Shown here one piece after another: positions 39,241 to 50,696 of a stretch of 64,000 bases of DNA. A program made the translations under genes and the position numbers. The stretch spans positions 272,501 to 336,500 of the forward strand of contig JAVKOQ010000026.1 in assembly GCA_031835245.1 (NCBI GenBank), given 5' to 3'. The notes under the pieces were generated by a model. That model saw only the letters and a list, made by a program, of their open reading frames with translations, was not told the origin of the DNA and searched no databases. Numbering within the stretch: the first letter of the stretch is position 1; each line of letters starts with the position of its first letter. This DNA comes from Balamuthia mandrillaris. Its lineage: Eukaryota > Discosea > Longamoebia > Balamuthiidae.

Positions 39241-41787
39241 TATGTAGGCACCTTCCACAACAGAAATGAGCTGACTGTCTAAAGAGGCCGAACCAGCAGC
39301 AGCAGCAAGAGCTTTCTTCCGTGCTTTTAGATCGCTACCAAATAGCAAGTCCTCAGTCATGGCCTGCCACTCACGAGTTTGAAGAGGCTGGTTGGCACTG
39401 TCAAAGTTGGTGAGGTAAACGCGGATAGAATTGCTGTTGATATAGGGGACGGGGAGATCAGATGCCGCCAAATGAGACTGTCCAGTTGTTGATGGTCCTG
39501 CGTGTGAAGAAGAAGAGGAAGAGAGAATAGTTGCATCAGATTGTTGGGAGGTAGTGGGAGCAGAGGTGGTAGTTTGCTTTGCCGCCATCAAGAACTGTTC
39601 TTGAAGGCGACGCCGTTCTAATGCTTCTTGGTATATGTGAAGAAACTCTCGGAGATAGGAGTTCTGTATGTGAGCTGGTTGATTGCTGTGCTGCAGTAGC
39701 CTTTTCATGAACGTAAGGGAATCTTCTACATCCCCTAATAGGAATTGATATCGCCCTAGCTTGAAATGAAGGGTATCTTCGATTAGACTCCATCCGCGTT
39801 CCTCGTAGACGCCGTAAGCTGTGTTACAACATCTCACCGCATGTTTCAGCTGTTGTACTGCTGCAAAATGTTCTGCTGCAGTTACCAAATGGTATGCAAA
39901 CCGCCGAAAGCTGTTCCCGTCATGCCGTCGTGTTTTGTTAAATTATTGGTTTAGAGAGATACAGAGAAAGAGAAACGACGAAAGAGAAAGAGAGAGTTAC
40001 CCTGGCGGTTGCGTGTAGAGGTGGCAAAAGGCAGCCTGTTCTTCCAAAAGGGCAGTACATAGATAAGTATTGTTGCTGTTGTAGGAGGACACCTGCTGCT
40101 GAGCCCAAGAGAGAGCATAATGCAGGGCCACGCAGCACCGCTTAAGGGTAAGAGAGGCATCATAGAAGGCCTGCTTACTCTTCAAAGTTTCAACAAGAAA
40201 AAGAGCACAGCGAACCATGTAAGGTCCTGCAATGTTGCAACGCTGATAACCAAGGAATGCCTGCTCCAAATTGCTTTCAACTTGCCTGGCTGTGGTTGTG
40301 TGTTGCATCTGAATACATAATGCGGTCATTTCGAGGACACCAGCATAACTGCGTTGCGCCAATGGGTCCTTCAAGGACTTGTACTCTATGCCCAATAGCT
40401 GTTTTTGGTGTAGTTTGGTAATGTTTAGTATTTTATGATTTCGAAATGAGGTGGAAAACGAATAGGGAACAGCGCAGGAAGCTAACCCGATAGTTTTCTT
40501 TGGCAAGGTCATACATGCCACACATGAACTGAAGGTCAGCTAGCTGGCGAACGGTCTTGTTGATGACATCCTGCTCCGTTTCAGCAGAGCCGGAGGAAGT
40601 ACCATGGCGAGTGGGTGGAGAAGCAGTCTTGGCTTTGGATCGTCCAAATTTGATGTTCAGAAGGGAGCTGACTTGAAAGCCAATACCTTTACGAGTCTGA
40701 GAGAGCTGCTCCTCGAGGCGCTGCATGACACCTTGCAAGTGCGGGACCACTGTTTTAATCGTGAGAGTGGAGACCCATTGTTGCAGTTCAGCCCAATCCT
40801 GCTGTGCCAGCAGAGTCCCATCCTCGTTTCTTTGTGCATCAGGCAATGAGTTCAGCTTCAGCAGATGACAATCTTTGCCAAAAGTTGTGCGAAGGTTGCT
40901 TATCGCTGTTTCTGCCCTGCACACATACGAGAATGGAATTAGAGATGGTAAGTATATAAAGACTGCGGTAGTGCCAAGATGTATAAAGTACGGACTGGCT
41001 TGTAGCAAAGTCTCTGGAGTCATGCAAAAGGAGATGAAACTTTGAGATGTTTGGATCACTAAATCCTCCTTGAAAGAGTGGTGGTGCTCCTTGTGGAGAG
41101 TACAGCTTCAGGAATGTGTTAGTGTGGTCCGCCTCCGCTGATGATATTGCGAAAACACCTTTTTCATACAGAATTGAGTAGGCCATGTTTAGTTCAGGGA
41201 GAGCAGAGAGAGCAGAGAAAGGAAAGAGAGCAGAGAAAGGACGAACAGGCAATAGGATAGTCGAAGTATTCATGGTGGTCGTGAAAACCGATCGAGTTAA
41301 GAAAGTGTTTACGGTAATTAATAAACCAAGGTGTTGGCTCCTGCCCTTTGCCGGCTGCATGCATCAGAATAGAGCATTGTAGCCGTGAGCAACAGCTTGT
41401 TAATAGAGAGTGAGAGAAAGAGAGAGAACCTTTGATAAAGAATGGCACATCAGTGCGATCCCTGATCTTGTAAAAGCTACCTTCGCCGTAGTGGTCAAGG
41501 TCAGCAGCACTTCTGTCGGCCACAATATCAAACAGCTCTTGAGCGATGACCTCTCTACTCTTGGAGTAGTGAGAGAGTTCGACGAAGCGGAACTGAAAGT
41601 CCCTGGGTTGGTAGACCTTATCGTTGGCGGCTTTGATGGAGGCTTGCAGGGGAGGGAACGGCACACAGTCCAACAGCTCCACGAGGGTGCGGTTGTTCCT
41701 GGCACACAGCTTCTCCGCTTCCTCGCTGCAAATCACCAGCACTACTGGCACAAAGGTCCTCCGTATGAGGTCGCACACTGGTTCCAT
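36579..41787 (-). CDS. TRAPPC8: TRAPPC8 (Trs85-like), TRAPPIII tethering complex subunit
   Basis: Large subunit specific to the TRAPPIII complex, which activates Rab1/Ypt1 in ER-Golgi traffic and autophagy. Starts MEPVCDLIRRTFVPVVLVIC at 41787, matching the family opening (IRDSFVP.V....S.EA); next CSEEAEKLCARNNRTLVELL and FQFRFVELSHYSKS. The middle TPR-like part includes NISKFHLLLHDSRD, HLQGVMQRLEEQL and QRSYAGVLEMTALC, then AFYDASLTLKRCCVALHYAL, CNTAYGVYEERGWSLIEDTL and VPYINSNSIRVYLTNF. The C-terminal Ig-like domains have VEVEVRNPLQVPIQFTQLQL, RVTRPMPLLQVSFAHFPNYM, TVPVWVRGAVTGGHAFRFLF and a divergent last segment (PPSRAYFWQGAATQTLENL). More than 12 exons; two introns have (GA)n arrays (37027-37054 and 39206-39235). 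The C-terminal ~150 residues were placed by weaker similarity. Confidence 0.9.
39206..39235. repeat. (GA)n microsatellite in a TRAPPC8 intron
   Basis: 15 GA units; (CT)n on the sense strand of the gene. A shorter one is at 37027-37054 in another intron of the same gene. Confidence 0.93.
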
Positions 41788-42215
41788 CGTTTCGGAAGTG
41801 TAGCTAAGCGCCTTCACCAAGCAAACAGGCAACCAACTAGTTCTTCGGTGGCACCAACAACTACCAAACACAGAGAAGGAAGAGCCGCGGTGGTTCGGTA
41901 GCAGAGGATCTAAGGCCAGAAAGAAAGAGGCGCCTCTTTCTTCACGCTTGCTTGCGCAAGTGTGTAGAACCTCTCTTCCCCCCCTTTTTTTTTTGTGTGT
42001 GTGCGTGGTTGGAGGAGATATGACCCCTCCAGCAGCAACCAAAAAAATGGCCAAACTCTTCTTTCTTTCTGGCCTTAGATCCTCTATCCTCTCTCTTCTC
42101 CGCCGCAGCAGCAATCATCGCGCTGCTGCTGCTGCTGCTGGAGAAACTTCAAAAAAGAAAGAAAGAAAGAAAGAACAAATAAGAGGTCAAAGACCTCATC
42201 TCATCACAACAACAC
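41788..42215. promoter_or_regulatory. Divergent promoter between TRAPPC8 and FNIP
   Basis: 428 bp between divergent starts. Contains a CTG/GCT trinucleotide run at about 42121-42139, a GAAA run at 42156-42174 and a T-tract at 41983-41993. No independent gene supported. Confidence 0.4.
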
Positions 42216-42432
42216 ATGTTGTCGCAGCTGTCTAACCTGCTGGGTCTGGAGCGAACGGGCTTACCACAACCAAAAACACACAGGTTCGTTGCTCTCTTGG
42301 GTTGTTGCTTGGCTTGCTTCGAGGTTTGACACTAATAGCCCTTCCTTTTCTTTTGGTTCACAACCCTCTGCTCAGCCTCTCTCCTTCTCTTTCTCGGTTA
42401 TCGGAGGAGCACGTGCGGGTCATCGTGCGTGT

Positions 42433-42467
<35 letters not shown>

Positions 42468-43276
42468 CTCGCTCTGCTGCTCCTCTCGCTGACGCCTGTG
42501 TGAACCTCTGCCGGTTTTTGCACCGGGTTGGCTGCATTTCTAACAACGCTGGCCATTCACACACAATGCAACTAAACAAACAGGTATATCAAGAAGGAGA
42601 CAGCAAAAACAACACGCTTCTCTTTGACTCTCACCAACAACAGACCACCACCGCCGACACCTCCCATAAAGACAAGTCACGGGGCAAGCCAACCGCCACC
42701 ACTTCGCATTCCTTTCCCTCTTTTCACGCTTATTCCCATGCTGTTTCTCCTTCTGCTCTGCCCTCCTCTCCTTCCCCTACCTCACATAAGGCCCGCCAAG
42801 CAAAGGTAATTCTCGTCTCTTCGTTGTTCTCCTCTTCTTTCTTGGCTATACTGTCTCTTCTCTCTCCCTTCCTAACCTCCTCGGTTCTGACGGGTGGTAT
42901 TTGTCATCTGAAGCTGCCCCCATGGTTGAGTGAAATGATGTTCGGAACAATGCCAATGGTATTCCTCGGCACTAACACGAAGTTGCATTTCATTTACAAC
43001 CCTCCTTCGCCAGATGCTACCTCTAGTTCCTCTTCCTCTGCTTCTTCTTCACGCTCTTCCTTTTCATCCTACGCTCCTCTTTCCACATCTACGATGCCAG
43101 GGCCGCAACCGCTCTCTCCCAGCAAGATATTGCTCACCAAAATAATCGCCTTTAGAGCTGCTGCTGCAACTGCTGCTGAGCCTCTTCATAACCACTCAGC
43201 TCAGCATCTCCACCAACATCGTTTACGCAGCCGAAGTGTACGTTTGCTTCTAACCGTTGAGTTTGGTTCAGCAAAA

Positions 43277-43307
<31 letters not shown>

Positions 43308-45538
43308 GAGAGAGAGAGAAGAGAAGAGAGAGAGAGAGAAGAGAGAGAGGAGAGAGAAGAGGAGAAGGGAGAGCACTGCAAAATGTTTGCTTGATTAAAT
43401 GCTCATTACTTGGAACCAGTTTCAACGCAGTGGCCACGGCGAAGAAAGGAGGAAGATCAAATTTTGTCTGGGAGTGTTCTTCTACATCCCAGAGGAGATT
43501 CCCTGTTTGAAGAGACTTATTTTGTCTCACTTTCCCATTTTGAACCATCACGCCAACAAACTGTTGAGTTCTCTGAAGGCCCGCTTGTGTGAGGAGGTCG
43601 CGAACGATTTTCGTCCTTTCAATAGTGAGGTATCAACATTTTACATTCTTATCACCCATTTGGTGTCTTAATTTTCCGGATCTGCAGAGTACGGGCAGTG
43701 GAGAAATATTGGTACCATCTGTCCCTCTGCTTGGGGTCTATGCTCTACAACAAGACCCAAAGATAACCTTCTCGGTCAGGTCTTACCAGCGGGCTTTCTG
43801 TGCACTGTTTGCCACCCCGCGGCTTCAAGTACCGTCGATAAATCTTTTCCCTCTCTTCTCTCTTCTCTCTTCTCTCTTCTCTCTTCTCTCTTCTCTCTTC
43901 TCTCTTCTCTCTTCTCTCTTCTCTCTCTTCTAACCACGCAATGAAGGATCCGTTATGGGCGGCCATCACAAGTCACAACGGTTGTGAGGAGCGGTTTAGT
44001 CAAAGCCTGGTGAAAGCCCTGCAAGAGCTGCACGACATGTGTGACAATTCCAAAAACAACTTCTTCCTCACCATGCTCATTACATCCCTGCTTTCAAACC
44101 ATCTTTCTTGGCTAACATCCATTTCCTCGCCCACTAGCCAAGCTCCCTCTCCCTCCTCACCTTCATCCCCAATCTTAACTCTGGAGTCACCACACAAGGA
44201 ATACGCCAACGGTACCATAGCTCATCAGCTCGACACTCTAAACGGTAGCTTTGGCAAGTGTACCAAGGCTACACGATTGATCATTGTGGGCAGTGATGAG
44301 CCTCTTATTAAGGCCCTCTTATTCGTGCTTACCTATTTTATTCGAGGCCACGACCTCACTGCTGTGTCGCGGCAACCTTGCTCTCCTACCTGCTTGTACT
44401 CCAACCGCAGCATCGAACACCTTTGCTCCTTATCTCCTTCTTCTCTTCCTCACCCTATAACCACCACAACTGCTACACCAACCTCTACCTCTCAAGAAAC
44501 TTCAGGAACAACATATAAGGGATTAAAAACCTGTGAATTAAGTGCGAATTGCAAGCTTGATGTGGTTCTAATGCCCGACAACGGAGGAGAGGACCACTTA
44601 TCCAATGGACACCAGAAAGCAGAAAGCAACAACACCAATGGCAACTCTAACAGAGGGAGGAGCAGTAGCGTCAGTGCTGCGAAGACAAAGCATCTACAGG
44701 ACGCTTCCTGCAGTTGTCTTTTTCGGTCTCTCTGTGCTGCCTACTCGAAACTAGGCTATTCCAGCGACTTTACATTGTTAGGTATTGCCGCAACCAAGAA
44801 TGAGGAGGCTCATGCCATCGCCTCTTCAGCTCAAATAGCAAAGGCTGATGCGAACTCGATGGACCATCACAGCTGGTTTCCAGCATTAGTAGACGACTTA
44901 AGGTCACAAGTTGCTCATCCTTTGCTGCCCTCCTCTCAAGCGCGAGCCACCGTTCGCTCCTCCTCCTGTATAATAGCCGACACTAACTCCTGGACCTGTA
45001 ACCTTGTAACTTATAATCCCTGGAATCTCACGAGGCAGCCCTTCAAATGGTTGTGGCCTCCCTCCTCTCCTCTCCCACGTTGCAGCCCATGACTTATAAC
45101 GATTGTCAAAGCAGGAAGGGCCGTGAATATAGGGGTGTGTTTGTTGACACAGTGGCCCACTCACAGTTTCTTCACTCTGTCATGTGGACCATCAGTGAGT
45201 TTCACAAAACAGGGTTATCCTCAGAGGCGTGTCTTCTCTACGTAGAAGACAAATTGCAGGAGCTATATGCGCATAGCAACGTGTTGTTGGAGTTCATTGG
45301 AAGCCAACAGTTACCAGAGACCTCATCTGCCCCTAGTGCCTCTGCCAGCGGCAGTATGAGTGGCGCGCCTCCAATGGTGACCTTGTCAGACATGTCAACA
45401 GCACTTGGCTTTGGGCTTGGTGACCTCATTCTTCTTCTTTCCATTGCTTGCACAAAAAACCCATCCATAGTGGACGCACTCCACCCTGTTGATATCTTGC
45501 GGGAGGGTACTCTCAACAACATCCTTCCTGTCTCTTGA
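42216..45538 (+). CDS. Folliculin-interacting protein (FNIP1/2-like, DENN-related)
   Basis: FNIP proteins partner folliculin at the lysosome in nutrient/TORC1-AMPK signalling. First exon starts MLSQLSNLLGLERTGLPQPK at 42216. A splice then joins EEHVRVI to VYQEGDSKNNTLLFDS, matching FNIP 'IRLIVYQD...NVLFDS'. Later family blocks are LSEMMFGTMPMVFLGTNTKL, SPSKILLTKII, RKIKFCLGVFFYIPEE, LILSHFPILNHHANKL, NSKNNFFLTMLITSLLSNHL, LFVLTYFIRGHD, SSCIIADTNSWTCNL, and the C-terminal FVDTVAHSQFLHSVMWTISE and CLLYVEDKLQELYAHSNVLL with LGDLILLLSIACTKNP. An 80-nt intron (45006-45085) with a clear pyrimidine tract joins the last two blocks in frame. Long Ser/Thr-rich inserts are lineage-specific. Introns hold (CT)n, GA-rich and (TTCTCTC)n arrays. 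No folliculin gene in the window. Confidence 0.88.
43279..43373. repeat. GA-rich microsatellite in an FNIP intron
   Basis: About 95 bp of GA/GAGAA repeats between the exons ending RSRS and starting with the RKIKFCLG block. It is the one intronic array in the window that is purine-rich on the sense strand. Confidence 0.9.
43862..43927. repeat. (TTCTCTC)n array in an FNIP intron
   Basis: Nine or so heptamers just before the acceptor of the exon starting DPLWAAITSHNG. Pyrimidine-rich on the sense strand. Confidence 0.93.
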
Positions 45539-45629
45539 ATAGATATTTTGTTAACAAAATAGCCGTAAAGGCCTATTTCTGTTGAGAGAGAGAGAGAGAG
45601 AGAGAGAGTGAGAAAGAGAACAAGCTGTT

Positions 45630-47275
<1,646 letters not shown>

Positions 47276-47536
47276 CTCTCCGACCTGCAGCAGAGAGAAA
47301 CCGGTGCAAAACGAAGCAGGTTTGTTTGTTTGTTTGGCAAAGAGGCACGCCGCAGCCCACAACAGGAGCCAGCATGACGTCATGCGTCAATGAGGGGCCA
47401 AACACCACCGTGTCCTTGTAGCAACCCCTCAGGCGTAAAAAGGGAAAAGCGCTAATACAAAAAAAAAAATACATTTCTCCGCTAATCGCCGCAGCAGCGC
47501 TCAACTCTCTTCTCTGCTGTTTTGTAGTTAGTTACG
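47276..47536. promoter_or_regulatory. Divergent promoter between AGC kinase and QCR8
   Basis: 261 bp between divergent start codons, with a perfect palindromic CRE-like TGACGTCA at 47375-47382, near its middle. Confidence 0.4.
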
Positions 47537-47809
47537 ATGGTAAGCACAGCCCTCCCCCTTCATCCTGGCGTGATGATTAACGAAGCCCCGCTAATACTCT
47601 TTCTTTATCAGGCGCGCTGGACCACATACTACCTTTCGCCATTCCGTCAGAGGCTCTTCCACGGGTTCTTTTCCACAATGTTGCCCCGCTACACAAAGAA
47701 GGTCAAGACGAACGCTCCCATCGTCGCTCCTGCCTTTATCACTGGTGTATACATCTACAACTGGGCGCTTTCGGCGAACAAGGAGTACCACCGGTCCCAC
47801 TGGTATTGA
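47537..47809 (+). CDS. QCR8: Cytochrome bc1 complex subunit 8 (QCR8/UQCRQ)
   Basis: Small single-span subunit of mitochondrial complex III, 66 aa after splicing. The ATG (47537-47539) is followed at once by an intron GTAAGC ... CAG (47540-47611). Exon 2 (47612-47809) gives ARWTTYYLSPFRQRLFHGFF, then PRYTKKVKTNAP, the membrane span IVAPAFITGVYIYNWALSAN and KEYHRSHWY. The SPFEQ-like motif (SPFRQ), the basic patch, and the membrane span ending Y..W match UQCRQ. The unspliced frame is also open (90 aa) because the intron is 72 nt long and lacks an in-frame stop, but the extra stretch matches nothing in the family. A CCTT-rich run lies downstream (47906-47983). Confidence 0.85.
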   Translation: MVSTALPLHPGVMINEAPLILFLYQARWTTYYLSPFRQRLFHGFFSTMLPRYTKKVKTNAPIVAPAFITGVYIYNWALSANKEYHRSHWY

Positions 47810-47905
47810 ACTAAGACGTTGGCAATTGTTTCCTTGTTCGTTGTGCTCTGCCACGTTTACACCCAACAAAAAAAAAGAATTTTTTTTTCAAAACCAAAAC
47901 GCACC

Positions 47906-47983
47906 CCTTCCTTCCTTCCTCCCTTCCTTCCTCCCTTCCTTCCGTTCTCCCTTCCCTCCCTCCCTCCCTTCCTTCCTTCCTTG
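47906..47983. repeat. CCTT/CCCT-rich low-complexity tract
   Basis: About 78 bp of interrupted CCTT and CCCT units between the QCR8 stop and ZFPL1; probably untranscribed spacer or 3' UTR. Confidence 0.85.
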
Positions 47984-48125
47984 ACAAAAAGAAGAAAGCT
48001 CTCTCTTGCGCCAATTAAAAACAAATTGAAAACCAGTAAACGACAGGGTGGGTGGGTGGGTGGGGGAAGAACAAAGACGCTTAGAGAGAAAAAAGAGCCA
48101 ACAACAGAAACTTGGAGAAGCAGGC

Positions 48126-50481
48126 ATGGGTCTTTGCAAGTGCAGAACAATCACAGACCTCTATTGCTTTGTGCACAAGAAAGCTGTGTGTGAGCATTGC
48201 GTTTTTCCTGAGCACAAAGTGGTACGTTGAAAGGGGAGACCAAAGAAAGCTCCACCCACCACGCCTACACCTTTCTTCTTCAGCTGAATGAGGCTTGCTT
48301 TCCATCACAGTGCGTCGTTGGTACCTATGTAGAATGGCTTCAAGATCCAGACTATGAACCTCCCACCTGTGCAGTATGTAAGGAAGAGCTCACAGAAGAC
48401 AACGTGCTTCGACTTCTCTGTCTTGGTTAGGGCCTTCCTCTACCTCGTTTTTGTCGCAACTCAGTAATCCCTTGCTTCCCCTACGTAGATATGTTTCACC
48501 CGGAATGCATTGATGTTCATGCTGCTTCCTTTCCCCCCAACACTGCACAAGCTGGCTTCACCTGTCCATCCTGCCTTGTACGTCTCTCTTTCTCTTCCTC
48601 TTTCCCTCTCTAACCAGTTCAGCCCCAAACAGAAAGGCATTATACCCTCCAGCAGTGCTGATTTATCTTCCCCTCTTGCCCAACAATTGCTGCGCCACCT
48701 CAACAACGCTCCTTGGTACAAGGGCAACAACTTGAGTTCCTTGGTAGTTGTCCTTTTTTTTTGTATTCCCTTCATCTCCTCTGTTCACTCCTCTCTCTCG
48801 CTCTCTTCTCTCTCCCTCCCCTGCTCTGCTCTCTGCTCTGCTCTCCACTCTCCTCTTCGTGTTCACCAACAACAAATTGCAGCCTTTACATGATGCTGGG
48901 GAGAGTGCCGTTGCTGAACATGACTCACTTCATGCGCCAGAAAGCAGCAACAGACAAGCAGCCATTCCCCTTCCTCCTGTTCGCCAGGACACTGCATTAG
49001 AAGTAACTACCAGTATGCCAGTGGCTAACACAGGTAAGTGACATGTCGTTTTTCTGTTTTGTTTCCCAAACTACTACCATACAAGCCCCATGGGGTTCCC
49101 TTGAAGTTTTCACGGCCCATGACACCAAATACTACTTGGTTCTCGGGGCTGTGTGAAAACTATTTAAGCAACCGCTCTGTTCCTTCCAGTCGTATCCCAC
49201 AGTCCCTTCATGTCACAAACCACTCCTACTAGCACTGCAACTACTGTCACTACCGCTACCAACACAGTTACCCCTCAAGCCTAGCCGATGTCACTGTAGA
49301 CCTTGTGCTTCGGGTAGGCTTCTCGCATACGCTCAACCTCAGGTTTGAGGTGCTCTCGTTGTCCATGACTGGAGACTCTACAGTGACATCGGCTCGGGCA
49401 TCAACTGGAAGCGCAAGGACTTTGTCACCCTTCTGGAACAGGTCCTTGCTGGACGTGTCGAGGAGGTTGTGGTTGCCCACAGGGACCGCCTCTGCCGGAT
49501 CGCCTTCGAGCTCGTCGAACACATCTTCCGTAAGTGTGGAACCCGTCTCCTGGTGCACCGTCCGGACGACGTCAGTGGCGACGACGATGACCCAGCAGAG
49601 CCAAGCTACGTCCTCGCCGACAAAAAGACCGCCAGAATGCTTTATTCCTGGGGCCATTACCGATTCCGCCAGTGGTTGCTGCATAAGGCGAGGGAGTGGG
49701 GCACCAAGGTCTACGTTCGATCGGAGGCCTGGACCAGCAAGACCTGCACCTGGTGCCTCCGTGTGACCCACGAGCAGAAGAAACCCAACCAGAGAGAGAG
49801 GATCTTCGAGTGCGGGCATAGGGACTGTGGGATACGACTGGATCGAGACATAAATGGAGCGCGCAACATTCTTCTACGGAACCTTGTTGCGTAGCGTTGC
49901 CCGATGGAGCCATATGGGGACGCGCTGATGGGAAAGTGGATGGGCGCTTCTGTAGCCCTCTAGCCCACCCCATCCCCGCATTCTCGCAAGAACTTTCATT
50001 TGTGGGTTTACTCACTTGTGTGACTTTTAATCCATCAGGGGTGGCCTCTCGGAAAGCTCAAAGGAGTAACTACGGGTTTCTGCGTGGGGCAGGTTCTCAG
50101 GTTGAGGATGACGATGATGATGACAAATACCGAAAGCATAGTATCATGCAACTTTTTCGTGGAATCTCGTACGTTGTTGCCCTTTCCTCCTTTTAAACAT
50201 GAAGAACAAGAACGGGCAGAAGGACAGAAAAGAAGAACTAGAAGAACCGATTGGCAAGAGCAAGAGAGGCAAATGAAAGGCGACAAGCTGCTAACCATGG
50301 AGATACTTTCACACCATCACCTAAAAGGCCAAAACAGGAACTATTGCCACTCTCCAGCAAACGGTCTCGTGCATTTAAGTGCACTACTCAGAAAGTACTA
50401 ATTGTGGTGGCGTTGCTTTCAACCCTCGCCACTGTTCTCTTTCTAAGCATGAAACTTAGAGTGGAACCCCTCAACGAATGA
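48126..50481 (+). CDS. ZFPL1: ZFPL1, Golgi membrane RING/B-box protein
   Basis: Integral cis-Golgi protein. Exon 1 (from 48126) gives MGLCKCRTITDLYCFVHKKA and CEHCVFPEHKV, the B-box-like zinc finger. Exon 2 gives CVVGTYVEWLQDPDYEPPTC and the first RING cysteines; exon 3 gives DMFHPECIDVHAASFPPNTA and CPSC. Next FSPKQKGI, LAQQLLRHLNNAPW and a low-complexity linker. After the long intron come VASRKAQRSNYGF and DDDDKYRKHSIMQLFRGIS, matching the ZFPL1 'DDDKYRRR' region. The last exon holds the C-terminal membrane anchor (QKVLIVVALLSTLATVLFLS, MKLRVEPLNE, stop 50481). The intron 49034-50038 (about 1 kb, phase 1) contains the IS607-type relic. A Thr-rich open stretch at 49190-49283 could be an extra exon. 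The acceptor of the last exon is uncertain. Confidence 0.88.
49283..49394. repeat. 18-bp perfect inverted repeat around the inverted fragment
   Basis: AGCCGATGTCACTGTAGA at 49283-49300 and its exact complement at 49377-49394, with a 76-bp spacer. Both arms derive from the recombinase codons for VYSDIG. The left arm marks the left edge of the relic. Confidence 0.95.
49284..49382 (-). pseudogene. Inverted N-terminal catalytic fragment of the IS607 serine recombinase
   Basis: Read on the minus strand, this 99-bp piece encodes RVSSHGQREHLKPEVERM then REAYPKHKVYSDIG and a stop. RVSS is the catalytic-serine motif of the small serine recombinases, and the stretch is exactly the part that should precede SGINWKRK on the plus strand. 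It is therefore the same gene's 5' part, turned around. Confidence 0.8.
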
Positions 50482-50696
50482 GCCAAAAGAAACAGAGAGT
50501 TGAATGAATTTGTACAGTTCAACGAAAAAAACAAATTAGTCCCTCCCTCCTTGACTATTATTTCATCGCCTGCCAGTAAGAAAGCGAGCAAGCAAGGAAC
50601 CTGGCCTGTTCTCGTTTATGAGACCAAGCAGCGCTTGCTCAAAATCGGAGAAGAGGTGCGCTAGTGGTGCTGGTTCACTCTAAAGATGTCACAACA

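Larger units (their letters stand above)
49283..49894 (+). mobile_element. Decayed IS607-type transposon relic (TnpA fragment + TnpB/Fanzor C-terminus)
   Basis: Lies inside the long ZFPL1 intron. On the plus strand one frame runs from about 49361 to 49894. Its first part, YSDIGSGINWKRKDFVTLLE then GRVEEVVVAHRDRLCRIAFE, matches the middle of IS607-family serine recombinases. It then passes without a stop, across a presumed deletion near 49560-49610, into LYSWGHYRFRQWLLHKAREW, SEAWTSKTCTWC, ECGHRDCGIRLD and DRDINGARNILLRNL. These are the RuvC-II Glu segment, zinc ribbon and RuvC-III Asp segment of TnpB/Fanzor nucleases. The recombinase C-terminus, MerR-like domain and most of TnpB are missing, so it cannot be active. 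IS607 elements are known from bacteria, giant viruses and protists. The GC-rich, bacterial-looking codon choice differs from adjacent intron DNA. The stop TAG is followed by about 140 bp of unassigned intron. Confidence 0.85.

Noticed and set aside
49305-49819. Overlapping 153-aa plus and 183-aa minus frames across the IS607 relic
   Set aside because: Out-of-frame shadows of the GC-rich recombinase/TnpB frame; only short parts match recombinase, as described for the inverted fragment.
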